DNA of 11,094 bases, from positions 1-11,094 of the forward strand of contig JASEHG010000046.1 in the NCBI GenBank assembly GCA_030018855.1, in the 5' to 3' direction. Of the stretch, positions 1 to 6,324 are shown piece after piece. The DNA is from Candidatus Brocadiaceae bacterium (GTDB taxonomy: Bacteria > Planctomycetota > Brocadiia > Brocadiales > Bathyanammoxibiaceae). Each line of letters starts with the position of its first letter. The first letter of the stretch is position 1. The notes under the pieces are model-generated. The model had not been told where the DNA came from, made no database searches, and worked only from the letters and a program-made list of their open reading frames with translations. The position numbers and the translations under genes were made by a program.

Positions 1-5
1 CCTAT

Positions 6-28
6 GGGTTCGCCCTATAGGCGAACCC
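6..28. repeat. Perfect inverted repeat (hairpin) downstream of uvrA
   Basis: Arms GGGTTCGCC (6-14) and GGCGAACCC (20-28) are perfect reverse complements around a 5-nt loop. It lies about 70 nt past the uvrA stop on the transcribed strand. No T-run follows it in that direction, so it is not a textbook intrinsic terminator. It could stabilise the mRNA 3' end or be another dispersed palindrome. A run of eight T on the minus strand (97-90) follows the uvrA stop directly, but I see no stem immediately before it. Confidence 0.5.
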
Positions 29-98
29 TATCCCCCAGCTTGCACAGAGCTTAGCATAAAACCGCTTCACTGTCAATATGCAATCATCAAAAAAAAGT

Positions 99-2879
99 TT
101 AGGAGGTATGGATTTTTAGATATTCCTTCAGGTATCCACCGGTGTAGGAGTCTTTCAGGTTCGCAATCTCCTCTGGCGTACCGGCGCCTACAATATGTCC
201 CCCTTTCTCGCCTCCCTCGGGTCCGAGGTCTATAATATAATCTGCGCACTTTATTACCTCAAGGTTGTGCTCTATGACCAGGAGGGAATGCCTTTCCCGC
301 AGGAGGCACTGGAAGCAGTCCAGGAGCTTTCTAATATCCTCAAAGTGGAGTCCCGTGGTGGGTTCGTCAAAGAGGAAGAGTATGTCTTCCTGGTACCTCT
401 TTGCAATGAAGCTGGCCAGTTTGAGTCGCTGGGCCTCACCTCCTGAGAGGGTGGTGGCAGGCTGGCCCAGGCGGAGGTAGCCGAGGCCCACGTCGTGCAG
501 GCATTTCAGGTCTTCCACTAGCGAGGGTACGTCCTCAAAGAACTTCAGGGACTCCTCCACGGTCATTTCCATCACCTCATGTATGTTTTTGTGCCTGTAT
601 CTAATGTCCAGTATATCCCTCCTGAAGCGTTTGCCATGGCACTTCTCGCAGGTTACGTAGATGTCTGCCAGGAATTGCATCTCTACCTTCCTGTAACCCT
701 CTCCCTGGCAGTAATCGCACCGCCCACCAACGACGTTAAATGAGAAGGCGCCAGGGCCGAAGTCCCTTACCCTGGCCTCCCTGGTGGAGGCAAAGAGCCT
801 CCTTATCTCGTCAAACGCCTTGACGTAAGTTATGGGGTTAGACCTGGGGGTACGTCCAATGGGAGATTGGTCCACCATTACTGCGTCCCAGATGTTTTTT
901 GTTCCCAGGAGCTGGGAATACTTACCGACAGGGCCACGGAAACCATGCCCCAACTGCTTCTTCAGGGCGGGGTAAAGGGTGTCCTGTATCAGGGTGCTCT
1001 TGCCTGACCCAGAGACCCCTGTTACGCAGACTAGCATGTTCAGGGGAAAGCACACGTCTATATTTTTCAGGTTATTCTGGCAGGCCCCTTTGAGGACTAT
1101 GGCCTTTCCAGTAGGCTTGCGCCTCTCACTGGGGACGGTTATGGACCTCCTGCCCAGGAGGTATTCTCCCGTCAGGGAACCATTCCTCTCAGGGAGGTCC
1201 TGCAGGGTGCCCTGGTACACCACCTGTCCTCCCCTCTCCCCTGCACCCGGCCCCAGGTCTATGAGGAGGTCTGCAGAGCGGATGATGTCCATGTCGTGTT
1301 CCACCACTACCACCGTGTTGCCCAGGTCCCTGAGCCGCTTGAGGGTGGTGATAAGCCGCTCCGTATCCCTGGGGTGGAGTCCTATGCTGGGTTCATCCAG
1401 TATGTAGAGGACGTTTACCAGTGAGGACCCCAGGGAGGTGGTAAGGTTCACCCTCTGTGCCTCACCCCCTGAGAGGGTGCGGGTGAGACGGTCCAGGCTC
1501 AGGTAACCCAGTCCAATACGGACCATGTATTCAAGCCTCTTCCGTATCTCCTGCAGGATGAGCCTTGCTACCCCTTCCTCGTAGTCTTTGAGTCTTAGTC
1601 CTTCAAAGAACCCGCAGGCCTCTCCTATGCCCATGGCACAGACGTCGGCCATGGTCTTATCGGCTATCTTTACGTTCAGTGCCTGGGGATTAAGCCTGGA
1701 ACCCTTACACCCGGCACAGGTGGCATACCCCCTGTACTTGCTCAGGAAGACCCTGACGTGCATCTTGTATTTCTTCTGTTCCAGCCACTGGAAGAATTCC
1801 TCAATACCGCAAAAGTCCGGTGTGCCTTCCCAGATGAGTCTCATGTGCTCTCTGGAGAGCTTTATGTAGGGGACGTCCGTAGGGATACCGCACCGCCTGG
1901 CCCCTTTCAGGAGTTCTTCCTGGAGGTGGCCGTAGGCAGGGGTAGTCCAGGGCTGTATCACCCCCTGACGGAGACTCTTTCTTGGGTCAGGGATTACCAG
2001 GTTACCGTCTATCTCAATGGTGTTGCCGAAGCCCTGACACCTCTGGCAGGCCCCTAGCGGGCTATTAAAAGAGAAGAGGTTGGGGGAGGGCTCCGGGTAT
2101 TCCAGGTTGCAGTCCTCGCACCGGAAGCGGTTACTGGACTTCAGCTCCCTATTCTCGTCAGGCAGGAGGATACTCAACCGCCCCTGTCCCAGACGGAAGG
2201 CCGTCTCCAGGGCGTCTACCAGTCGCTCCCTTACATCTGGCCTCACCGTCAGCCTGTCCACCACCCCCTGGACAGGGCCTGCCAGGAGGTCAAACCCGGA
2301 CTCCTCTACGATATACGCTACCCTTCTCCCGTCCCAGAGCCTAAGGATCCCTTGCTCTTTTAGTATGGCAATCTGTTTCTGACTGCTTAGCTTCGTGCTG
2401 ATTTGCAGTGGAAAAAGTACCAGGAACCTTGCCCCCTCCGGCAGGGACAGCACCTTTCCCACTACCTGGGTCACGGAGTCGCTCTCCACCTGGCGGTCGC
2501 ATCCCTGGCAGTAAGTACGCCCTACCTTGGCAAAGAGCAGCCTGAGGTAATCGTTTATCTCCGTAGCAGTACCTACGGTACTCCTCCTGCTCTTTACTGG
2601 ATTCCTCTGCTGGATGGCAATGGCGGGGGGGATACCCTCAATGTGGTCCACCTCGGGTTTATCCATCCTCTCCAGGAACTGGCGGGCGTAGGTGGAGAAG
2701 GTCTCCACGTAGCGTCGCTGGCCTTCGGCATAGAGGGTATCAAAGACCAGACTGCTCTTACCTGAACCGGATACCCCCGAGACCACCACCAGTTTCTTCA
2801 GGGGTATCTCCAGGTCTATGTTCTTGAGGTTGTGTACCCTTATGCCGCGGGCGATGATGGAGTTGTTGGGTTTGGACAT
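99..2879 (-). CDS. uvrA: Excinuclease ABC subunit A (UvrA)
   Basis: This is the DNA-damage recognition ATPase of nucleotide excision repair; it dimerises, loads UvrB on damaged DNA, and is cytoplasmic. The 926 residues are near the usual UvrA length and both ABC halves look intact. Half 1 has Walker A GVSGSGKSS (35-43), signature LSGGEAQR (469-476), Walker B LYILDEPSIGLH (491-502) and EHD (527-529). Half 2 has Walker A GVSGSGKST (621-629), LSGGEAQR (811-818), LFLFDEPTTGLH (834-845) and EH (870-871). Zinc-ligand cysteine pairs are visible at 254/257 with 278/281, and at 721/724 with 744/747. QSPIGRTPRSNP (671-682) is also classic. The stretch NPVKSRRSTVGT (93-104) departs from the common SRNPRSTVGT form, suggesting a divergent UvrA clade. 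The ATG at 2879 is placed by homology with the family N-terminus; no clear Shine-Dalgarno precedes it. A degenerate copy of its first roughly 46 codons lies upstream. Confidence 0.97.
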   Translation of the reverse strand: MSKPNNSIIARGIRVHNLKNIDLEIPLKKLVVVSGVSGSGKSSLVFDTLYAEGQRRYVETFSTYARQFLERMDKPEVDHIEGIPPAIAIQQRNPVKSRRSTVGTATEINDYLRLLFAKVGRTYCQGCDRQVESDSVTQVVGKVLSLPEGARFLVLFPLQISTKLSSQKQIAILKEQGILRLWDGRRVAYIVEESGFDLLAGPVQGVVDRLTVRPDVRERLVDALETAFRLGQGRLSILLPDENRELKSSNRFRCEDCNLEYPEPSPNLFSFNSPLGACQRCQGFGNTIEIDGNLVIPDPRKSLRQGVIQPWTTPAYGHLQEELLKGARRCGIPTDVPYIKLSREHMRLIWEGTPDFCGIEEFFQWLEQKKYKMHVRVFLSKYRGYATCAGCKGSRLNPQALNVKIADKTMADVCAMGIGEACGFFEGLRLKDYEEGVARLILQEIRKRLEYMVRIGLGYLSLDRLTRTLSGGEAQRVNLTTSLGSSLVNVLYILDEPSIGLHPRDTERLITTLKRLRDLGNTVVVVEHDMDIIRSADLLIDLGPGAGERGGQVVYQGTLQDLPERNGSLTGEYLLGRRSITVPSERRKPTGKAIVLKGACQNNLKNIDVCFPLNMLVCVTGVSGSGKSTLIQDTLYPALKKQLGHGFRGPVGKYSQLLGTKNIWDAVMVDQSPIGRTPRSNPITYVKAFDEIRRLFASTREARVRDFGPGAFSFNVVGGRCDYCQGEGYRKVEMQFLADIYVTCEKCHGKRFRRDILDIRYRHKNIHEVMEMTVEESLKFFEDVPSLVEDLKCLHDVGLGYLRLGQPATTLSGGEAQRLKLASFIAKRYQEDILFLFDEPTTGLHFEDIRKLLDCFQCLLRERHSLLVIEHNLEVIKCADYIIDLGPEGGEKGGHIVGAGTPEEIANLKDSYTGGYLKEYLKIHTS

Positions 2880-2880
2880 T
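2741..2880 (-). repeat. uvrA 5' end, intact copy of a 140-nt direct repeat
   Basis: This segment, which begins one base before the uvrA start codon, aligns without gaps to 3689-3828. By hand count there are 22 differences in 140 positions, about 84% identity, with an uninterrupted identical run of more than 30 bases around the Walker A upstream region. The copy here belongs to the working uvrA gene. Confidence 0.85.
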
Positions 2881-2918
2881 GTTTAGGAACTTCTGAAGGA
2901 GTAATTACAAACCATAAC

Positions 2919-2960
2919 CATCCTGAGTAAGCCAAAGGCGAAGGGAAAGCGAAGAATCTC
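2919..2960. repeat. Dispersed CATYCTGAG...GAAGCGAAGAATCT repeat, copy 1
   Basis: The stretch begins CATCCTGAGTAAGCC and ends GAAAGCGAAGAATCTC. It matches in the same orientation the longer copy at 3898-3957. It lies between uvrA and the vapC-like toxin gene, so the two copies bracket the toxin-antitoxin block. The same family is seen widely as an intergenic repeat in metagenome-derived genomes; that is a recollection, not a search. Confidence 0.7.
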
Positions 2961-3018
2961 AGAATAATTTTCTGTATCATGGCGGCTAGTTGGGGCTACG
3001 GCTGGCTTTAAGATATAT

Positions 3019-3408
3019 CTACCAAGTTTGAGTCTCAAGGGTTTCCACTTCTTTGAAGTGGTTATCTCGTGAAACCAAAGTAATTCCATTTTGAAGGGCG
3101 ATGGCTGAAATCCATATGTCGTTCTCTGGGATTAGTTTGCCTTTTTCACGTAGACGATTTTTTATCTGCCCATAAAAACTAGCTGTCTCACTATCACAAA
3201 TTAAGACCGTATTGGCTGATATAAACTCCCTGATTCTTCTGATATTTTTCTCAACCCTTTTGGATTTGTATGCCCCAAAGAACAACTCTCCAACCGCAAT
3301 ACATGGCAAAAATACCTCTGAGAGTCTTTCTAAACGCTCCATGACTGACCGTTCGCTGGCAAACAGGGCAAGGATAATATTAGTATCCAGAAGGCATTTA
3401 CCATTCAT
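3019..3408 (-). CDS. vapC: PIN-domain toxin, VapC type
   Basis: This is a 129-residue PIN-domain ribonuclease, the toxin half of a type II toxin-antitoxin pair; family members cut RNA with Mg2+ or Mn2+ held by acidic residues. From the ATG at 3408 those residues are in place: D8 in LLDTN, E41 in VGELFFG, D97 in PENDIWISA and D115 in SRDNHF. The length is normal for VapC. I chose this start because MNGKCLLDTN matches the usual VapC beginning; an upstream GTG at 3426 would add six residues. The ATG lies 11 nt inside the end of the antitoxin frame, typical of translational coupling. The target RNA cannot be read from sequence. The pair sits between uvrA and a uvrA fragment. Confidence 0.9.
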   Translation of the reverse strand: MNGKCLLDTNIILALFASERSVMERLERLSEVFLPCIAVGELFFGAYKSKRVEKNIRRIREFISANTVLICDSETASFYGQIKNRLREKGKLIPENDIWISAIALQNGITLVSRDNHFKEVETLETQTW

Positions 3409-3634
3409 CAGCATCAACCCTTTCACACCCCTGGGCTATTGCCTTCTGCATGAGTTTTACATCCTCTTGGTTAATGCATCCGCCAAATCGGAGCAAGGCA
3501 TTCCCTGGTATCCCTTTGGGGCGTACTGGTGTTTCTACCATCTTTCGTGCAAAATCAAGTATCTCTTGCTGTTTATCTGGTGGGAGCTTCTGTAGATATT
3601 TTAGCACTTCTTGTGGGATTGCTTGTTTAATCAT
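3398..3634 (-). CDS. VapB-like antitoxin (resembles DUF2281 type)
   Basis: This small protein (78 aa) lies directly upstream of, and overlaps, the PIN toxin gene, so it is the expected cognate antitoxin. The N-terminal part LPPDKQQEILDFARKM (17-32) resembles the helical segment of DUF2281-like antitoxins. The C-terminal half, with PGNALLRFGG and a tail ending GCERVDADEW, resembles tails that bind the toxin in such pairs. These assignments are family pattern recognition, not a search. The ATG at 3634 has GGGAG about 8 nt upstream. That ribosome site lies in the tail of the uvrA fragment, and the two frames overlap by 8 nt. TA pairs are usually self-repressed by the antitoxin; I did not identify a confident operator. 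Confidence 0.82.
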   Translation of the reverse strand: MIKQAIPQEVLKYLQKLPPDKQQEILDFARKMVETPVRPKGIPGNALLRFGGCINQEDVKLMQKAIAQGCERVDADEW

Positions 3635-3827
3635 TTTTGGTCTCCCGTGTAACCGCTATGTTAGCCAAAACGTTGAACAAAGTCCAGGCAAAGACCCGGC
3701 TGTTTTTGCCCGAACCAGACACCCCCGAGACCACCACCAGTTTCTTCAGGGGTATCTCCAGGCTTATGTTCTTTAGGTTGTGAACCCTTATGCCCTTTGC
3801 GAGTATGGAGTTTTTGGATTTTAACAT
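3627..3827 (-). pseudogene. Truncated, degenerate duplicate of the uvrA 5' end
   Basis: From the ATG at 3827 the frame reads MLKSKNSILAKGIRVHNL and continues like the first roughly 46 residues of UvrA. It then drifts into unrelated sequence (ending VTRETKND) and stops at 3627. The Walker A is damaged: GVSGSGKN replaces GVSGSGKS, and SSL has become NSR. It cannot be a functional ATPase. DNA similarity to 2741-2880 is about 84% and starts essentially at the start codon, so upstream sequence is not shared. An extended reading up to 3887 would add an HPERSEG peptide, but that comes from a dispersed repeat. It may only serve as a leader in front of the antitoxin. Its origin, by local duplication or by decay of a second uvrA paralogue, cannot be settled from the window. 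Confidence 0.85.
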
Positions 3828-3845
3828 TATATCTAATAAGATAGA

Positions 3846-3869
3846 CCCTTCGCTACGCTCAGGGTGACA
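3846..3869 (-). repeat. Dispersed CCTGAGCGTAGCGAAGGG repeat (HPERSEG source)
   Basis: On the minus strand this reads TCACCCTGAGCGTAGCGAAGG and then GT, a member of the CATTCTGAG-type family in the opposite orientation to the copies at 2919-2960 and 3898-3957. Translated in one frame it gives CHPERSEGS, a peptide often seen at the start of over-extended gene predictions. This argues that the uvrA fragment begins at 3827 and not at 3887. Confidence 0.65.
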
Positions 3870-3897
3870 ACTAAAGACGAGGGACATTAAGAGGTGT

Positions 3898-3957
3898 CAT
3901 TCTGAGTGAGCCGAAGCCCTGATCCGCCTGAGGCGGAGAAGGGGAAGCGAAGAATCT
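3898..3957. repeat. Dispersed CATTCTGAG...GAAGAATCT repeat, copy 2, interrupted by a palindrome
   Basis: It begins CATTCTGAGTGAGCCGAAG and ends GAAGCGAAGAATCT, matching copy 1 at 2919-2960. It is longer because the palindrome TCCGCCTGAGGCGGA (3923-3937) sits in its middle. One small repeat nested in another suggests that the palindrome family inserted after this repeat was already present. Confidence 0.65.
3923..3937. repeat. TCCGCC-N3-GGCGGA palindrome
   Basis: TCCGCCTGAGGCGGA has 7-bp arms around a single base. It is the same sequence as the copy at 8869-8883 and a variant of those at 7134-7148, 4769-4783 and, imperfectly, 4006-4020. Confidence 0.85.
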
Positions 3958-3958
3958 A

Positions 3959-3981
3959 GGTTCAATCTACAAGATTGAACC
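3959..3981. repeat. Perfect 10-bp inverted repeat
   Basis: GGTTCAATCT (3959-3968) and AGATTGAACC (3972-3981) are perfect reverse complements around a 3-nt loop. It lies about 100 nt beyond the exporter stop on the transcribed strand and upstream of the uvrA fragment. No T-run follows, so it is not a standard terminator. An operator or a small mobile palindrome are both possible. Confidence 0.7.
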
Positions 3982-4005
3982 AGTGGGCGAGTCCAAAGTT
4001 TTCAG

Positions 4006-4020
4006 TCCACCTCAGGCGGA
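4006..4020. repeat. Decayed copy of the TCCGCC/GGCGGA palindrome
   Basis: TCCACCTCAGGCGGA differs from the full palindrome by one arm base. It lies in the 193-nt gap between the exporter gene and the uvrA fragment, a gap made almost wholly of repeat pieces. Confidence 0.55.
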
Positions 4021-4035
4021 TTAGTATTCTGAATT

Positions 4036-4065
4036 CTGACTACTGTATTCTGTATTCTTTCCCTA
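4036..4065. repeat. CTGACTACTGTATTCT dispersed block, copy 1
   Basis: This 30-nt block starts CTGACTACTGTATTCTG. It matches 11065-11094 in inverted orientation with one mismatch by hand count. Both copies adjoin a pyrimidine/purine tract of the TAGGG type, suggesting one composite repeat with two parts. It lies just past the exporter gene's stop. Confidence 0.75.
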
Positions 4066-4080
4066 ACCCCTTATCCCTCT

Positions 4081-5964
4081 TCACTCCCCATCCATCTGGT
4101 GGGCCTGGTAGAGCCTGCAGTACTCCCCGCCTTTACTCATTAGTTCCTCGTGGGTGCCTGTCTCTGCCAGGCGGCCGTCCTTCAATACCAGTATCTTATC
4201 ACAATGCCTGAGGGTGGACATGCGGTGGGCGATGATGAAGGTGGTCTTCCCCTTCATGAGGTTGACAAGGGCCTCGTGGACGAGCTTCTCCGATTCGGCG
4301 TCCAGGGCGCTTGTGGCCTCATCCAGGATTAGTATGGGGGCGTTCTTCAGTATGGCCCTGGCTATGGCTATACGCTGACGCTGTCCCCCGGAGACTTTTA
4401 CCCCCAGTTCTCCGACCGAGGTATCATAACCTTTGGGGAGTCCTGAGACAAACTCATGGATATAGGCGGCCACGGCGGCCTCTTCTACCTCCCTCAGGCT
4501 TGCATCCCTCTTGCCATAAAGGATGTTCTCGGCCACGCTCCTATTGAAGAGAAAGGTCTGCTGGGTGACCAGGGCTATATTGTCAACCAGGGAGGCCCTC
4601 TTCACCAGACGTATGTCCTTTCCGTCTATCTCTATTGAACCCTCCGTGGGTTCGTAAAAACGGGATAGCAGGTTTACCAGGGTGGTCTTCCCTGCGCCAC
4701 TCTCACCGACTATCCCCACCATCTCTCCCTTCTTCACCTGGAAGGTGATGTCTTCCAGCACCTTCTCGTCCGCCGGAGGCGGATAGGCAAAGCCGACGTG
4801 CTTGAAGGTAACCTCTCTCTCCATCCCGCCGAGCTCTACCGCCTGGGGGTGGTCCTGGAGTTGAGGGGGGTGGTCAAGGAGTTCAAAGATGCGGCTGGCG
4901 CCCGCCAGTGCCTCCTGGAGTTTGGAGTAACTCCTGGAGAGCAGCCTGGTGGAGCGGAAGATGAGCATACAGGCGGCTATGAACCCACCTAACTCCCCCA
5001 GGGTAAGGCTTCCAGTACCTACCACGTAACCCCCGCCTATTACCATCACTCCCAGTCCCAGGGCATAGAAAAACTCCCCGCTACTCTGGTTCAGTATGGC
5101 GGCCTTACTCCACTTCATCCTCTTCTTGAATAAATCTTCATTAATCTCCTGGAACTCCCTTTGTTCCTCCTCCTCCATCTTGTAGGCCTTGATGATGCGT
5201 ATGCCTGCCAGTATCTCCCGCAGTGCCTCTGTCAGCCAGCCCATCCGTTCCAGGGTGGCCTTGCCGTGCTTCCTTATCCTTCTACCTAAGAATAGGACGG
5301 GAAAGAGCATTACTGGCAGTCCAGCCAGTACCAACAGGAAGAGTTTGCCACTGAAGTAGAGTGCCAGCACCAGCCCGCATAGGAGCCTGAGGGGCTGGAG
5401 CATCACGTCCTCAAATAGCATTATGATCCCCGCCTGGGTGAAGTGCAGGTCATTTGTTAATCTGGACATAAGCTCTCCGCTCTTCCTGGCCTCAAAGAAA
5501 CTCAGGGATTGGGGTAAGAGGCTAGCGCATAGGCGGTTACTCAAGTCTACGTACACCCTCCACATGACAAAATGTTTGAGGTAATCCTGTGCGTATCCAA
5601 AGAGGAATATCAGCGGGGCAAGGGCGATGGCCAGGAGCCCTATGCCTTTATAACTGTTGGTGTGTTCTGCCCAGAACGTACGCAACCCCTCTGGAACAAA
5701 TTGCCGGAGGTAGTCCCTGATACCGTCTTGTTGGGGATTCTTTTTTGGGGCGGCACTGCCTGGCTTTTCTACGGTGGGAGATGCAGTATCTACCGGAGGT
5801 GAGGAAAGTGCACTGCCTTTTGAGAGTTGGTCTAAGACAGGCTTAATGAGGACGAGCTGAGCCCCGCTGGCGGCCGTGTAGAGGAACATAAAGACCAGGG
5901 CGAGAAACCACTCTTTCCAGTAGGGCCTGGCGAAGGCTAAGAGTCTTGTACACTCCCTGAACAT
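4081..5964 (-). CDS. MsbA-like ABC exporter (fused permease and ATPase)
   Basis: A half-transporter of 627 residues that would work as a homodimer in the inner membrane. Family members flip lipid A-core, other lipids or drugs; the substrate cannot be read here. An N-terminal membrane domain (about 15-345, six predicted helices) precedes the ATPase. The ATPase shows A-loop Y394, Walker A GESGAGKTT (420-428), Q-loop QQT (468-470), signature VSGGQRQR (524-531), Walker B ILILDEATSALD (544-555) and switch histidine H580 in IIAHR. Between helices 1 and 2, residues about 47-105 form a long Pro/Ser/Lys-rich loop, larger than usual in MsbA. Residues PPPAD (395-399), next to the A-loop, are encoded by a dispersed palindrome. 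No clear Shine-Dalgarno precedes the ATG. LPS-lipid export is the likeliest role, but no lipid A genes adjoin. Confidence 0.92.
   Translation of the reverse strand: MFRECTRLLAFARPYWKEWFLALVFMFLYTAASGAQLVLIKPVLDQLSKGSALSSPPVDTASPTVEKPGSAAPKKNPQQDGIRDYLRQFVPEGLRTFWAEHTNSYKGIGLLAIALAPLIFLFGYAQDYLKHFVMWRVYVDLSNRLCASLLPQSLSFFEARKSGELMSRLTNDLHFTQAGIIMLFEDVMLQPLRLLCGLVLALYFSGKLFLLVLAGLPVMLFPVLFLGRRIRKHGKATLERMGWLTEALREILAGIRIIKAYKMEEEEQREFQEINEDLFKKRMKWSKAAILNQSSGEFFYALGLGVMVIGGGYVVGTGSLTLGELGGFIAACMLIFRSTRLLSRSYSKLQEALAGASRIFELLDHPPQLQDHPQAVELGGMEREVTFKHVGFAYPPPADEKVLEDITFQVKKGEMVGIVGESGAGKTTLVNLLSRFYEPTEGSIEIDGKDIRLVKRASLVDNIALVTQQTFLFNRSVAENILYGKRDASLREVEEAAVAAYIHEFVSGLPKGYDTSVGELGVKVSGGQRQRIAIARAILKNAPILILDEATSALDAESEKLVHEALVNLMKGKTTFIIAHRMSTLRHCDKILVLKDGRLAETGTHEELMSKGGEYCRLYQAHQMDGE
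4769..4783. repeat. TCCGCC-GGA-GGCGGA palindrome inside the exporter gene
   Basis: The arms TCCGCC and GGCGGA match the intergenic palindrome family seen at 3923, 7134 and 8869. Read on the coding strand it supplies most of YPPPAD (residues 394-399) just before the ATPase core, leaving the frame open. Its 15-nt length, a multiple of three, would allow harmless insertion. Confidence 0.7.
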
Positions 5965-5978
5965 AATAGCTAGGAACT

Positions 5979-6056
5979 GGGGGTAGGGGCTAGGGGGTAG
6001 GGAGTGGCAAACAAAATCTTGCTACCCCCTACTCCCTACTCCCTAATCCCTTACTC
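5979..6056. repeat. G-rich TAGGG repeat with inverted arms, G-quadruplex motif
   Basis: Plus-strand 5979-6002 has four G-runs separated by TA, CTA and TA, a textbook G-quadruplex pattern. Positions 5991-6000 (TAGGGGGTAG) are the exact reverse complement of 6022-6031, so a hairpin with a 21-nt loop is also possible. By hand comparison 24 bases at 5982-6005 recur inverted at 10114-10137, and 24 bases at 6027-6050 recur inverted at 11046-11069. The block fills the gap between the 87-residue gene and the exporter gene and overlaps the last codons of the former. Confidence 0.8.
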
Positions 6057-6314
6057 CTGGTCTTCGGGACAGACCCAGTGCACCTTGGATTCCCCCAGCT
6101 TCTCAATTATCTTGACGTACTCCTTTTGAGATAGCTCGCCCAACTGTTTCCCCGTCCTTTTTACGGCCTCATTGAATTCCTGGGCCTTTTCCACCATGTG
6201 GTCGTGGGTTTCCTTTGAGCCGCCGTAGATTAAGAAATCCCCTCCCTGGGTAATCCTCTTGTGCCCGTCCTTACCGTCTAACCCCAGACCGAATAAGACT
6301 GTCTTCTTTTTCAA
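6051..6314 (-). CDS. Small conserved-looking protein of unknown function
   Basis: I do not recognise this 87-residue protein with certainty. It is soluble-looking and rich in Lys and Glu, with a glycine-rich N-terminal part (GLGLDGKDGHKRITQGGDF, then YGGSKETHDHM) followed by a likely helix, EKAQEFNEAVKRTGKQL. There is one Cys, in WVCPEDQE at the end, and no membrane segment. The pattern GKDGHKRIT...GGS.ETH looks like a conserved motif and not random sequence. The start is TTG at 6314, supported by AGGAG seven bases upstream; that Shine-Dalgarno overlaps the TAG stop of the preceding gene, so the two are probably cotranscribed and translationally coupled. No other in-frame start fits as well. 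The 3' end runs into a G-rich repeat. Function is open. Confidence 0.72.
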   Translation of the reverse strand: MKKKTVLFGLGLDGKDGHKRITQGGDFLIYGGSKETHDHMVEKAQEFNEAVKRTGKQLGELSQKEYVKIIEKLGESKVHWVCPEDQE

Positions 6315-6324
6315 GCCAATGCTC

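Noticed and set aside
99..119. AGGAGG followed by ATG on the plus strand at the uvrA 3' end
   Set aside because: The frame stops after four codons (ATGGATTTTTAG) and lies opposite the uvrA end; chance match.
3828..3887. N-terminal extension of the uvrA fragment giving a CHPERSEGS peptide
   Set aside because: The extra 20 residues translate a dispersed intergenic repeat; homology with UvrA begins exactly at the ATG at 3827.
3959..3981. Intrinsic terminator of the exporter gene
   Set aside because: The 10-bp stem is perfect, but no T-run follows on the transcribed strand and it lies about 100 nt past the stop codon; kept only as an inverted repeat.
3846..4065. CRISPR array or integrative element end
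   Set aside because: The repeats here are of different families with irregular spacing and no constant-length spacers, and there is no cas gene, integrase or tRNA nearby.
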